Part shown: positions 10,553 to 19,638 of the stretch, piece by piece
Numbering within the stretch: position 1 is the first letter of the stretch
Layout of the letters: every line of letters begins with the position of its first letter
Assembly: GCF_003144405.1 (NCBI RefSeq)
Contig: NZ_PENW01000026.1
Span: 148,391-212,390, forward strand
Direction of reading: 5' to 3'
Length of the DNA: 64,000 bases
DNA from: Proteus cibi
GTDB taxonomy: Bacteria; Pseudomonadota; Gammaproteobacteria; Enterobacterales; Enterobacteriaceae
Position numbers and translations under genes: made by a program
The notes under the pieces: generated by a model
Seen by the model: the letters and a program-made list of their open reading frames with translations, nothing else
The model's database searches: none
What the model was told of the DNA's origin: nothing

Positions 10553-11767
10553 TTAATGGTGAGACCATTCGATACTGTTGATATCAACACCTTGTTTATG
10601 CATATCCCAAAGTGGAGACAGATCACGTAAGCGACCAATCGCACTGTGGATTTGTTCAATTGCATAATCTATTTCTTCTTCTGTGGTGAAACGCCCCAGA
10701 GAGAAACGAATAGAACTGTGTGCAAGTTCATCAGTTAACCCTAAAGCACGCAGTACATAAGAAGGTTCTAAGCTTGCTGAAGTACAGGCAGAGCCAGAGG
10801 ATACAGCAAGATCTTTCAGAGCCATCATTAATGATTCACCTTCAACATAGTTGAAGCTCACATTAAGAATGTTTGGCGCAGTGTGTTCTAAAGAACCGTT
10901 GATATAAACTTCTTCAATATCTTTAATGCCATTCCATAAACGTAAACGTAATTCGTTTAAACGTTTAGTTTCATCAGCCATTTCTTCTTTCAAAATACGG
11001 TAAGCTTCACCCATACCTACAATTTGGTGAACAGCTAATGTACCTGAACGCATACCACGCTCATGTCCGCCACCATGCATTTGTGCTTCTAAGCGAATAC
11101 GTGGTTTACGACGAACATAAAGTGCACCGATACCCATAGGACCGTAAACTTTATGCGCAGAAAGAGAAAGCAAATCAACTTTTAACTTAGAAAGGTCAAT
11201 CGGTAATTTACCAACGCTTTGTGTGGCGTCTACATGGTAAATAATACCTTTGCTACGGCATAATTCACCGATAGCAGCAATATCTTGAACAACACCAATT
11301 TCGTTATTTACATGCATGATAGAAACTAAAATAGTGTCTTCACGCATCGCTTCTTCAAGCTCTTTCAGGTCAATCAGACCATCATTTTTTGGTGCTAAAT
11401 AAGTGACTTCAAAACCCTCACGCTCAAGTTGACGACAAGTGTCTAAAATGGCTTTATGTTCAGTTTTTGAAGTGATGATGTGCTTACCTTTTTTCTGGTA
11501 AAAGTTAGCAACACCTTTTAGTGCGAGGTTATCAGCTTCAGTTGCGCCTGATGTGAATACAATTTCACGAGGATCTGCACCGATTAAATCAGCAATCTGA
11601 TTACGTGCAATATCAATAGCTTCTTCTGCTTGCCAACCAAAACGGTGTGAACGAGAGGCTGGGTTACCAAAAATGCCATCAATAGTCAGGCATTGCATCA
11701 TTTTTTCAGCAACTCGTGGATCAACAGGAGTGGTTGCTGAATAATCTAGATAAATGGGTAATTTCAT
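10553..11767 (-). CDS. iscS: Cysteine desulfurase IscS
   Basis: PLP enzyme that takes sulfur from cysteine and passes it to IscU, and also to thiolation and other pathways. The 404 residues match E. coli IscS in length. Lys206 (SLSAHKVYG) holds PLP, Cys328 (SGSACTSAS) carries the persulfide, and the class V signature region around His104 is intact. Second gene of the operon. Confidence 0.97.
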   Translation of the reverse strand: MKLPIYLDYSATTPVDPRVAEKMMQCLTIDGIFGNPASRSHRFGWQAEEAIDIARNQIADLIGADPREIVFTSGATEADNLALKGVANFYQKKGKHIITSKTEHKAILDTCRQLEREGFEVTYLAPKNDGLIDLKELEEAMREDTILVSIMHVNNEIGVVQDIAAIGELCRSKGIIYHVDATQSVGKLPIDLSKLKVDLLSLSAHKVYGPMGIGALYVRRKPRIRLEAQMHGGGHERGMRSGTLAVHQIVGMGEAYRILKEEMADETKRLNELRLRLWNGIKDIEEVYINGSLEHTAPNILNVSFNYVEGESLMMALKDLAVSSGSACTSASLEPSYVLRALGLTDELAHSSIRFSLGRFTTEEEIDYAIEQIHSAIGRLRDLSPLWDMHKQGVDINSIEWSHH

Positions 11768-11835
11768 TGCTCACTAACTCCAAAGACGACGGATCTTCTT
11801 TAATAATTTTGTTTTTGCCTACTTAGAGATCGCCG

Positions 11836-12330
11836 TTAAACTCGCATATTAACAATGGTTTCTTGTAAACGACCATTGATAGCATGGCGTTTCTCATTGT
11901 CTTGACGATCGGCGACATCCATAACCTCTTCGTTATTTACTAACTCTTCAAGGCTGATACTGCTTAGGAAACTGGTGATACGATCACTTAAATCACGCCA
12001 CAAAGTATGAGTCAGGCAACGATCGCCACCTTGACAACCCTCTTTGTTACCCTGACAACGGGTAGCATCGACAGATTCATCAACCGCAGAAATAACTTGA
12101 GCAACAAAAATTTGCCCTGCATCACGGCCTAATAAATAGCCGCCGCCAGGACCACGAACACTTGCGACTAATTCATTTTTACGCAAACGTGAGAAAAGTT
12201 GCTCAAGATAAGAAAGGGAAATCCCTTGACGCTCTGAAATATCAGCGAGGGGGACAGGGCCTTGCTGCGAATGCAATGCAACATCAAGCATTGCAGTAAC
12301 TGCGTAACGCCCTTTTGATGTCAGTCTCAT
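11836..12330 (-). CDS. iscR: Fe-S sensing transcription regulator IscR (Rrf2 family)
   Basis: Represses the isc operon when holding a [2Fe-2S] cluster. I start at 12330 (MRLTSKGRY, 164 aa), which has GGAG upstream and the family N-terminus; a 174-aa reading from 12360 adds ten unrelated residues. The winged helix occupies about 1-60 ([11 protein letters not shown] is the recognition region). The cluster ligands are Cys92, Cys99, Cys105 and His108. E. coli has Cys92, Cys98, Cys104 and His107, so one residue is inserted between the first two cysteines. The C-terminal tail beyond about 135 diverges, as is usual. Confidence 0.95.
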   Translation of the reverse strand: MRLTSKGRYAVTAMLDVALHSQQGPVPLADISERQGISLSYLEQLFSRLRKNELVASVRGPGGGYLLGRDAGQIFVAQVISAVDESVDATRCQGNKEGCQGGDRCLTHTLWRDLSDRITSFLSSISLEELVNNEEVMDVADRQDNEKRHAINGRLQETIVNMRV

Positions 12331-12360
12331 AACAAATACTCCGTGGTGAACAATAATCAA

Positions 12361-12389
12361 ATTGTGTCATTCCCGAGTAATTTAGTCAA
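12361..12389 (-). promoter_or_regulatory. iscR promoter
   Basis: On the minus strand TTGACT (12384-12389) and CACAAT (12361-12366) are spaced by 17 bases. The -35 box lies inside the proximal IscR site, so bound IscR should block RNA polymerase. Confidence 0.7.
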
Positions 12390-12418
12390 CTATTTATCCT
12401 AGTGTTTTAGTCAAGTAT
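12369..12418 (-). promoter_or_regulatory. Two abutting type 1 IscR binding sites
   Basis: Two 25-bp elements, 12369-12393 and 12394-12418, lie end to end. Both start ATA(G/C)TTGACTAAA on the minus strand and match the left part of the known type 1 IscR consensus well. The right halves are weaker (ACTCGGGAAT and ACTAGGATAA). The E. coli iscR promoter is also bound at tandem type 1 sites, so feedback repression by holo-IscR is expected. Confidence 0.75.
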
Positions 12419-12461
12419 TATACTCAGCAAAAAGTTGACTTAAGTTAATCAACTTTGCCCT

Positions 12462-13190
12462 CTATTTCTTAGCCCATCTCTCAACTGATGTCAGGATACC
12501 ACGTAAGATATGAAGCTCTTGTGTTTCTGGTCGCGCACGCGTAAATAGACGGCGTAAACGGTTCATCACTTGTCCCGGATGTTTAGGACGAATAAAGCCA
12601 GATTCATTAAGCACCTGTTCTAAATGAACGTAAAAACGTTCTATATCATCTGCAGATGGATAATCAATCTCTGATGGGCTATTTTCCTCTTGTTTTTCTT
12701 CTTGGGCAAGTGCTGCCATACGAATTTCATAACTAACAAGCTGAACCGCCATCGCTAAATTTAAAGAACCATATTCAGGATTAGTCGGAACATACAGATG
12801 AAAATCACATTTTTGTAATTCTTCATTAGTTAAACCTGTGCGCTCACGACCAAAAATAATAGCAACAGGCTTATTTTTAGCTTCCATAACACAACGTTCA
12901 CCACATTCACGAGGTGCAAGCATTGGCCAGGAAAGTGTGCGGCTACGAGCACTTGTTCCTATGACTAAACCACAGCCTTCAATCGCTTCATCGATACTAT
13001 TAACAATATGTGCATTGCCAATAACATCGCTTGCACCTGCTGATAGGGCAATAGAATGTGAATCTGGTTTTTCTTTTGGATTAACAAAATAAAGATTAGT
13101 TAATCCCATGGTTTTCATAGCTCGAGCTGTAGAGCCCATATTGCCTGTATGCGAGGTTTCTACAAGGATGATGCGAATATTTTCTAACAT
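12462..13190 (-). CDS. trmJ: tRNA (cytidine/uridine-32-2'-O)-methyltransferase TrmJ
   Basis: SPOUT methyltransferase that modifies position 32 in the tRNA anticodon loop. The fold is visible in the N-terminal [16 protein letters not shown] and, in the knot, [12 protein letters not shown] and [13 protein letters not shown]. The C-terminal 90 residues match the family's extra domain ([10 protein letters not shown]). Starting at MLENIRI (13190) gives 242 aa, close to E. coli (246 aa). An in-frame ATG at 13220 would add ten residues; neither start has a strong ribosome binding site, so the choice rests on family alignment. Divergent from suhB and upstream of iscR, as in E. coli. Confidence 0.93.
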   Translation of the reverse strand: MLENIRIILVETSHTGNMGSTARAMKTMGLTNLYFVNPKEKPDSHSIALSAGASDVIGNAHIVNSIDEAIEGCGLVIGTSARSRTLSWPMLAPRECGERCVMEAKNKPVAIIFGRERTGLTNEELQKCDFHLYVPTNPEYGSLNLAMAVQLVSYEIRMAALAQEEKQEENSPSEIDYPSADDIERFYVHLEQVLNESGFIRPKHPGQVMNRLRRLFTRARPETQELHILRGILTSVERWAKK

Positions 13191-13314
13191 TGATTTCTTG
13201 TTAATTGCTTTGTGATCCATCTATTTTATCACAATTGTAGCCAGAAACACGAATGCCTGTTATACTCTGGCACGTTTTTTATCCCCGTTCTTTAACATCT
13301 TGTGGAAGATAACC

Positions 13315-14118
13315 ATGCATCCGATGCTGAATATTGCCATACGTGCCGCACGTAAGGCTGGTAATTTAATCGCCAAAAATTACGAAAATCCTGAATCTGT
13401 AGAAACCAATCAGAAAGGTACCAATGATTTTGTCACTAACGTTGACCGTGACGCAGAACAAGCAATCATTGAAATCATCCGTAAATCTTATCCAAAACAC
13501 ACCATTATTACGGAAGAAAGTGGCGAGTTACTCGGTGAAGATCACGACATACAATGGGTTATTGATCCACTTGATGGCACCACTAACTTCATTAAACGTC
13601 TTCCACACTTCTCTGTTTCTATTGCTGTTCGCATTAAAGGCCGTACAGAAGTCGCTGTTGTTTACGATCCTATGCGTAACGAATTATTCTCAGCCGTTCG
13701 TGGTCAAGGTGCACAATTAAATGGTTATCGTCTGCGAGGCTCTAACGCTCGCGATTTAGACGGTGCTGTTCTTGCTACCGGTTTTCCATTCAAAAGCAAA
13801 CAACATTCAGCCGCTTATATGAACATGTTAGGCAAACTGTTTGTACCTTGTGCTGATTTTCGTCGTACAGGTTCAGCAGCTTTAGATTTAGCTTATGTTG
13901 CAGCAGGTCGTGTTGATGGCTTCTTTGAGATTGGCTTAAAACCTTGGGATTTCTTAGGTGGCGAATTAATCGCTCGTGAAGCAGGTGCTATCGTTTCTGA
14001 CTTTACTGGTAATCATGGCTACCTACAAACAGGTAACATTGTTGCGGGTAACCCTCGTGTTGTCAGAGCATTATTAGCTGAAATTCGTAGCGAACTCACA
14101 GATGCGTTAAAACGTTAA
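13315..14118 (+). CDS. suhB: Inositol-1-monophosphatase / ribosomal antitermination factor SuhB
   Basis: Lithium-sensitive inositol monophosphatase; in E. coli it also joins the antitermination complex on rRNA operons and aids ribosome maturation. Starting at 13315 gives 267 aa (MHPMLNIAIRAARKAG), exactly the family start, with GGAAG upstream; an in-frame TTG at 13300 is unlikely. The metal site is complete: ITEESGE with Glu67-Glu68, and DPLDGTTNF with Asp84 and Asp87. The C-terminal KPWDFLGGELIAREAGA motif is also present. Confidence 0.96.
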   Translation: MHPMLNIAIRAARKAGNLIAKNYENPESVETNQKGTNDFVTNVDRDAEQAIIEIIRKSYPKHTIITEESGELLGEDHDIQWVIDPLDGTTNFIKRLPHFSVSIAVRIKGRTEVAVVYDPMRNELFSAVRGQGAQLNGYRLRGSNARDLDGAVLATGFPFKSKQHSAAYMNMLGKLFVPCADFRRTGSAALDLAYVAAGRVDGFFEIGLKPWDFLGGELIAREAGAIVSDFTGNHGYLQTGNIVAGNPRVVRALLAEIRSELTDALKR

Positions 14119-14151
14119 TTTCGCTGATACGAATAAAAATATACAAGAAAA

Positions 14152-14191
14152 AAGAGCTGCAATATCAAAAGGTATTGCAGCTCTTAATTTT
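14152..14191. terminator. Bidirectional terminator between suhB and hcaT
   Basis: Perfect 13-bp stem (14152-14164 with 14173-14185) and an 8-base loop, with A-rich sequence on the left and T-rich sequence on the right. It serves the convergent suhB and hcaT transcripts. Confidence 0.85.
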
Positions 14192-14206
14192 TATCACATA
14201 AAGTAA

Positions 14207-15361
14207 TTAAGTATTTTGAGGCTGTACTTTAGGTCTGATAAACATCGCAGGGATCGTTAACGCTGCCATTAACCAGAAGATCAACGATTCTTGATTAGGC
14301 AGTTTTTCATACAACCAACCCGATATAATGGTCATGATCGCAATGCTTCCCCCCATCGCTAAAGCTGAATACACCGCTTGCAGACGAATAATTTCGTGCT
14401 CTTGGCGTGCACTAATAAAACGCATAGCGGCTAAATGACACACTGTAAACGTACCACTGTGCAAAATTTGAACAACAATAAGCGCGGGTAATGCGGTAAA
14501 ACTTCCCATTAATCCCCAACGTAAAAGCCCAGAAAAAGCAGACAGTAAGAGTAAATTTCTTGCACTCCAACGGCGGAATAATCGGTGGCTAAGCATAAAA
14601 ACCACCACCTCTGAAACCACACCTAATGACCAAAGATAGCCGATTGTTGCGGTATCATACCCTGCTTTTTCCCAATAAAGCGCACTAAAACCGTAATAAG
14701 CCGCATGTGCCCCTTGCAATAAAGAAACACATAGCAGAAAACGCCAAACAGGCCCATCTGAAATGAGTTTCATAAAGGACACATTACTGTGCTCTGCTTT
14801 TTTCACTTTACCCTGTGGCATAACTTTAGGGCGGAGCATAGATGTCAGGAAGAGTGCAAGAGTACTGGCAATTAATCCATAAAGAATAATGGGATGCCCA
14901 AATGCATCAATTAAAATACCGAGTAATGATGAGCTAATAATAAAAGCGATTGAGCCCCAAACGCGGATTTTTCCATAGTCAAAAGGAAACTGTTTTTGCC
15001 ACGTTCCTGCTAGAGAATCCCCTAAAGGCACCATAGGTGAAAAGAAAACGTTAAATCCAGTCATCACAAAGAATAACCATGCCCAATGGTTACCCATCAT
15101 AAATGCAACGGTAAAAAGTAATGAGAGAAAAGCAAATAATCTCAATGCAGTAATAAGCTTCGACGGGTCCTTTACCGCTGGCGTTAAAATTAGGCTACCA
15201 ACAAAACGTGCGGTTAAACCTACACCTAATAACAGACCTATCATTGCAGGATCGACACCCTCTCCTTTTAGCCATATGGACCAAAAAGGTAAAAAGATGC
15301 CGTATGAAAAGAAATAGGTAAAATAATCTAAGGCAAGCCACAATGTTGATGGAATAACCAT
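14207..15361 (-). CDS. hcaT: MFS transporter of the HcaT (3-phenylpropionate permease) type
   Basis: Inner-membrane permease of the major facilitator superfamily with about 12 membrane segments. It resembles E. coli HcaT over its whole length: WLALDYFTYFFSYGIFLPFWS, SLLQGAHAAYYGFSALYWEKAGY and HSGTFTVCHLAAMRFI are recognisable in pieces. Starting at 15361 (MVIPST) gives 384 aa with GGGGA just upstream; an ATG at 15373 has no ribosome binding site. The hca catabolic genes that accompany it in E. coli are not here, so the substrate is uncertain. Confidence 0.85.
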   Translation of the reverse strand: MVIPSTLWLALDYFTYFFSYGIFLPFWSIWLKGEGVDPAMIGLLLGVGLTARFVGSLILTPAVKDPSKLITALRLFAFLSLLFTVAFMMGNHWAWLFFVMTGFNVFFSPMVPLGDSLAGTWQKQFPFDYGKIRVWGSIAFIISSSLLGILIDAFGHPIILYGLIASTLALFLTSMLRPKVMPQGKVKKAEHSNVSFMKLISDGPVWRFLLCVSLLQGAHAAYYGFSALYWEKAGYDTATIGYLWSLGVVSEVVVFMLSHRLFRRWSARNLLLLSAFSGLLRWGLMGSFTALPALIVVQILHSGTFTVCHLAAMRFISARQEHEIIRLQAVYSALAMGGSIAIMTIISGWLYEKLPNQESLIFWLMAALTIPAMFIRPKVQPQNT

Positions 15362-15384
15362 CCAATCCCCCATTTTTAAGATGC

Positions 15385-15419
15385 AAAAAAACCCGCCAAG
15401 AACAAGTTCTCGAAGCGGG
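15385..15419 (-). terminator. glyA terminator
   Basis: On the minus strand CCCGC pairs with GCGGG around an inner stem (GAGAAC with GTTCTT), followed by seven T. It lies 35 bases after the glyA stop and shortly before hcaT. Confidence 0.8.
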
Positions 15420-15453
15420 CTTGTACAACGGGTTTTATTATATCGTTACAAAC

Positions 15454-16707
15454 TTATGCGTAAACTGGAAATTTAGCGCAAATATCCAAGACTTTTTGTT
15501 TCACTTTCTCAATGTTCTCTTCATCATTGATATTATCAAGGACATCACACATCCAACCGGCTAATACACGAGCTTCCGCTTCTTTAAAACCACGACGTGT
15601 AATCGCTGGAGAACCGATACGAACACCAGAAGTTACAAATGGGCTACGTGGATCATTTGGTACGCTGTTTTTGTTAACAGTGATATTTGCACGACCCAAT
15701 GCAGCATCTGCATCTTTACCTGTAATATCTTTATCAACTAAATCTAATAAAAACAGGTGGTTTTCAGTTCCGCCAGACACTACTTTATAACCGCGTTCTA
15801 AGAAAACTTCTACCATTGCTTTCGCGTTTTTAGCAACTTGTTGCTGATAAACTTTAAATTCTGGTTCCATAGCTTCTTTTAATGCAACCGCTTTACCTGC
15901 AATAACATGCATTAAAGGGCCACCTTGAGAGCCTGGGAATACCGCAGAGTTTAGTTTTTTATAAAACTCTTCATCGCCACCTTTAGCAAGGATCAGACCA
16001 CCACGTGGACCGGCTAAGGTTTTGTGGGTTGTTGTTGTAACAACATGCGCATGAGGAACTGGGTTAGGATAAACACCTGCTGCAATCATACCTGCTACGT
16101 GTGCCATATCAACAAATAAGAATGCACCAATGCTATCTGCAATTTCGCGCATTTTAGCCCAATCAACCAGACCAGAATAAGCAGAGAACCCGCCGATGAT
16201 CATTTTTGGTTGATGTTTTTTAGCTTGAATAGCGATATCGTCGTAATCAATTTTACCTGACTCATCAATACCATAAGGTACGATATTATACAGTTTACCA
16301 GAGAAGTTAACTGGTGAACCATGAGTCAAGTGACCGCCTTGCGCTAGGTTCATACCTAAAACAGTATCACCTGGTTTTAATAATGCCATGTAGACAGCGG
16401 CATTCGCTTGAGAGCCTGAGTGAGGCTGTACGTTAGCGTAATCTGCACCAAATAATGCTTTTGCACGATCGATAGCCAGTTGCTCTACAATATCCACATA
16501 CTCACAACCACCGTAGTAACGTTTACCCGGATAGCCTTCAGCATATTTATTTGTCAGTTGAGATCCCTGCGCCTGCATAACACGAGGGCTGGTATAGTTT
16601 TCAGAAGCAATAAGTTCGATGTGCTCTTCTTGACGAGTCACTTCACCTTCCATTGCATTCCATAATTCTGGATCGTAATCAGCAATATTCATTTCACGTT
16701 TTAACAT
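15454..16707 (-). CDS. glyA: Serine hydroxymethyltransferase
   Basis: PLP enzyme that converts serine and tetrahydrofolate to glycine and methylene-tetrahydrofolate, the main source of one-carbon units. The 417-aa length equals E. coli GlyA. The PLP lysine lies in [14 protein letters not shown], and the N-terminal [19 protein letters not shown] and YPGKRYYGG motifs are intact. Transcribed away from hmp, with a PurR-like box in the shared upstream region. Confidence 0.98.
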   Translation of the reverse strand: MLKREMNIADYDPELWNAMEGEVTRQEEHIELIASENYTSPRVMQAQGSQLTNKYAEGYPGKRYYGGCEYVDIVEQLAIDRAKALFGADYANVQPHSGSQANAAVYMALLKPGDTVLGMNLAQGGHLTHGSPVNFSGKLYNIVPYGIDESGKIDYDDIAIQAKKHQPKMIIGGFSAYSGLVDWAKMREIADSIGAFLFVDMAHVAGMIAAGVYPNPVPHAHVVTTTTHKTLAGPRGGLILAKGGDEEFYKKLNSAVFPGSQGGPLMHVIAGKAVALKEAMEPEFKVYQQQVAKNAKAMVEVFLERGYKVVSGGTENHLFLLDLVDKDITGKDADAALGRANITVNKNSVPNDPRSPFVTSGVRIGSPAITRRGFKEAEARVLAGWMCDVLDNINDEENIEKVKQKVLDICAKFPVYA

Positions 16708-16819
16708 TCACATCTCCTGACTCAGCTAACTTCACTAAAGACAAACTCCCATGCGGGAGAAAGAATGTCATACAGTGTAAACTCTTTTTCTTCGTTGAGA
16801 TAGCCCTTAATGAAAAAAT

Positions 16820-16835
16820 ACGCAATCGTTTGCCA
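16820..16835 (-). promoter_or_regulatory. PurR-type operator upstream of glyA
   Basis: ACGCAATCGTTTGCCA fits the PurR consensus at 15 of 16 positions. PurR represses glyA in E. coli, so the same is likely here. It lies 113 bases upstream of the glyA start, in the 366-base glyA-hmp gap, which otherwise holds the hmp control sites. Confidence 0.65.
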
Positions 16836-17009
16836 TCCAATTATAACAGCACATTATTACTTTTTAACAACCTCATTTTATCCTGTGCTTATTCCTCTTT
16901 TTGAGGCTCATCTCGCCTTATTTTGCAAACCCCCCGCATCATTCTCTAAGAATTGAGATTTTTTGTTAAAAAATAAAAACAGAGATTTACAAAATAATCA
17001 AAAAGAGAT

Positions 17010-17032
17010 AAGTTGCATATAAAATGCAATTT
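17010..17032 (+). promoter_or_regulatory. NsrR-type operator upstream of hmp
   Basis: A 23-bp dyad beginning AAGTTGCAT and ending ATGCAATTT matches the known NsrR site pattern (two AAG-N-TGCATTT half-sites in inverted order) at most positions. It lies 41 bases before the hmp start. NsrR is the nitric-oxide-sensing repressor of hmp in enterobacteria. Confidence 0.7.
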
Positions 17033-17051
17033 ATAAAAATTCACAATAAAC

Positions 17052-17064
17052 TGAAAATTTTTCA
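17052..17064 (+). promoter_or_regulatory. MetR-like dyad at the hmp ribosome binding site
   Basis: TGAAAATTTTTCA fits the MetR pattern TGAA-N5-TTCA and is a perfect dyad. MetR acts on the glyA-hmp region in E. coli, but this copy lies immediately in front of the hmp Shine-Dalgarno (CAGGAG), an unusual place, so it may be chance. Confidence 0.35.
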
Positions 17065-17073
17065 GGAGCAATT

Positions 17074-18273
17074 ATGTTAGATGCACAAACTATCGCGACA
17101 ATTAAATCAACCATTCCCCTTATTGCTAAAACAGGTCCCGCATTAACCGCGCATTTTTATGATCGAATGTTTTCTCGCCATCCCGAGTTAAAAGATATTT
17201 TCACCATGAGTCATCAAAGCAGTGGTGCACAACGTGAAGCCTTATTTAATGCGATATGCGCTTATGCAACGAACATTGAAAACTTAACCACTATTTTGCC
17301 TGCCGTTGAAAAAATTGCCCAAAAACATGCCAGTTTAAATATTCTTCCTGAACACTATCCCATCGTCGGTGAAAATTTATTAGCAACAATTGATGAGATG
17401 TTTAGCCCTGGGCAAGAAGTACTCGACGCTTGGGGGGCGGCTTATCAGGTATTGGCTGATGTCTTTATCAATCGCGAAGAGCAAATTTATCAACAAAAAG
17501 AACAAGCAAACGGAGGTTGGAGAGGATTACGAAACTTTAAAGTTAAACATAAAGTAAAACAAAGTGATGTCATTACTAGTTTTGAACTAGAGCCTGAAGA
17601 TGGACTTGCAGTGACTCCCTATCAAGCTGGGCAATATTTAAGCCTTTATGTCCGTAATGAACATCTTGAAAACCAAGAAATACGTCAATATTCATTAACT
17701 CAATCTTCAAATAATAAAACCTACCGCATCGCAGTAAAACGAGAAAATAAAGGTGTGTTATCAAATTTTCTTCATGATCATGTTCAAGAAGGAGATATTT
17801 TACAAGTCGCCGCACCAGGGGGCGATTTCTATTTAGCTGTATCACCAACAACACCAGTAACCTTAATTTCAGCCGGTGTGGGTTTAACGCCAATGCTGTC
17901 TATGTTACACACGCTTTCAGCTCATCAAGCTAATATTAATTGGTTACATGCCGCTGAACATGGTGGTGTTCATGCTTTTAAAGATGAAGTTAATCAGGTC
18001 GGCAATCAACTTTCACACTACCAACAAGCGATATGGTATCGCACACCACGAGCTGAAGATGTGCAAAATACAGACTACCAATTCGAAGGTTTAATGACAT
18101 TAAAACACGTTAAAGATTGGTTAGTTATTCCTGATATGCATTTCTATTTTTGTGGTCCATTACCTTTTATGCAATCTGTTGCCAAGCAACTTATTGAACT
18201 AGGCATTCATAGTGAAAAACTTCATTATGAATGTTTTGGTCCTCATGCTGTTATTACTCAAGATTTGCAGTAG
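17074..18273 (+). CDS. hmp: Flavohaemoglobin / nitric oxide dioxygenase
   Basis: Detoxifies nitric oxide to nitrate with oxygen and NAD(P)H. The 399 aa comprise a globin domain (about 1-140) with Tyr29 in HFYDRMF and the proximal haem ligand His85 (QKHASL), an FAD domain with RQYSLTQ near 207, and an NAD domain with [13 protein letters not shown] near 268. CAGGAG lies eight bases upstream of the start. Confidence 0.97.
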   Translation: MLDAQTIATIKSTIPLIAKTGPALTAHFYDRMFSRHPELKDIFTMSHQSSGAQREALFNAICAYATNIENLTTILPAVEKIAQKHASLNILPEHYPIVGENLLATIDEMFSPGQEVLDAWGAAYQVLADVFINREEQIYQQKEQANGGWRGLRNFKVKHKVKQSDVITSFELEPEDGLAVTPYQAGQYLSLYVRNEHLENQEIRQYSLTQSSNNKTYRIAVKRENKGVLSNFLHDHVQEGDILQVAAPGGDFYLAVSPTTPVTLISAGVGLTPMLSMLHTLSAHQANINWLHAAEHGGVHAFKDEVNQVGNQLSHYQQAIWYRTPRAEDVQNTDYQFEGLMTLKHVKDWLVIPDMHFYFCGPLPFMQSVAKQLIELGIHSEKLHYECFGPHAVITQDLQ

Positions 18274-18312
18274 AAATAACGTCATTAACGTTCAATTTTA
18301 AATTGAATAAAA

Positions 18313-18346
18313 AAAGCGCTGATAGCATTATATTTATCAGCGCTTT
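18313..18346. terminator. Bidirectional terminator after hmp
   Basis: Perfect 12-bp stem AAAGCGCTGATA with TATCAGCGCTTT around a 10-base loop, A-rich on the left. It serves hmp and the convergent membrane-protein gene. Confidence 0.8.
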
Positions 18347-18372
18347 GATTTATTGGTTATTTCACTGCTTTT

Positions 18373-19020
18373 TTATTGTCGATATTTATTTTCAATCGCA
18401 GCAGGAATAACATGATCTTTAGCAGAAAAACTGTACCAAATAACACTAATTAAACAGAGTGTATAACCAAATAACTCACTGCCCTCTTCCACCATGTTTT
18501 TAACAGCGCGGTTATAATCATCACCTAATAATTTATGCCAAAGTATTCCCATACCAAATAATCGAGAAAACAGTAAAACGCATAATAGACCTGCAACTAA
18601 CATTCCATGGCTTGGATGAGTAATAAAGTGAATTAAACCTTTTAACGTTCTCTTGCCTTCTCTAATTGCAATAGCAATACAAATAAACGTTACCGTTAGT
18701 GCAAACCAAACCCAAGATCCGTGTGCTATCTGATCAAAGACACCATCTAACTCACGAATTAAAATACACAAGAAAAAGCCCATAATAAGCGTAAATGCGC
18801 CCCGTTGTTCACGCCCTTGACACGCTTTAACAAAAAAGAATAAGCAAATAATGGCAACGATAATTTCTTGACCTAATTCAGTTATCGATGTTTCAGAAAT
18901 ACCGTTATCAAGAACCAAAATATCAAGGAAAATAAATCCCGTAGTGATAGCGATTAATACTGCTGCACATAGAAATAAAGCGAGACGCTTTAATAAATAA
19001 TTAAACACTATTTTGCCCAT
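18373..19020 (-). CDS. Uncharacterised inner-membrane protein, about six membrane segments
   Basis: I do not recognise the family. The 215 residues contain about six hydrophobic stretches (roughly 13-33, 46-65, 74-90, 101-118, 137-156 and 180-200) with short charged loops. EGSELFGY (about 176-183) and ELDGVFDQIAHG (about 89-100) put acidic residues beside membrane segments. It is a single gene between terminators, where E. coli has the cad genes, so it is probably an accessory insertion. No signal peptide or domain suggests a function. Confidence 0.8.
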   Translation of the reverse strand: MGKIVFNYLLKRLALFLCAAVLIAITTGFIFLDILVLDNGISETSITELGQEIIVAIICLFFFVKACQGREQRGAFTLIMGFFLCILIRELDGVFDQIAHGSWVWFALTVTFICIAIAIREGKRTLKGLIHFITHPSHGMLVAGLLCVLLFSRLFGMGILWHKLLGDDYNRAVKNMVEEGSELFGYTLCLISVIWYSFSAKDHVIPAAIENKYRQ

Positions 19021-19205
19021 ACCTTAATGATTTTTTAATATTGATGATAATAACTTTCCTTAAAAGTTATTGAATAACATTTTGTGCCTTAAAGTTCATA
19101 AAAAATAGTAAAATAAATTGCTCTATATCATCAATAGACTTGTATAAGATATAAATAGCATTATAGGCAAAACATTAAAAAATGAATTATGCACAAAAAA
19201 AAGAA

Positions 19206-19240
19206 AAAGCCTGATATTTTGATTAAAAATATCAGGCTTT
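19206..19240. terminator. Terminator after glnB
   Basis: Perfect 15-bp stem (19206-19220 with 19226-19240) and a 5-base loop. T-rich sequence follows on the minus strand, in the glnB direction. Confidence 0.8.
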
Positions 19241-19284
19241 AAAAATGAGAATAATATATTTATTTAACTTAAATTAATAAATAA

Positions 19285-19635
<351 letters not shown>

Positions 19636-19638
19636 CTA

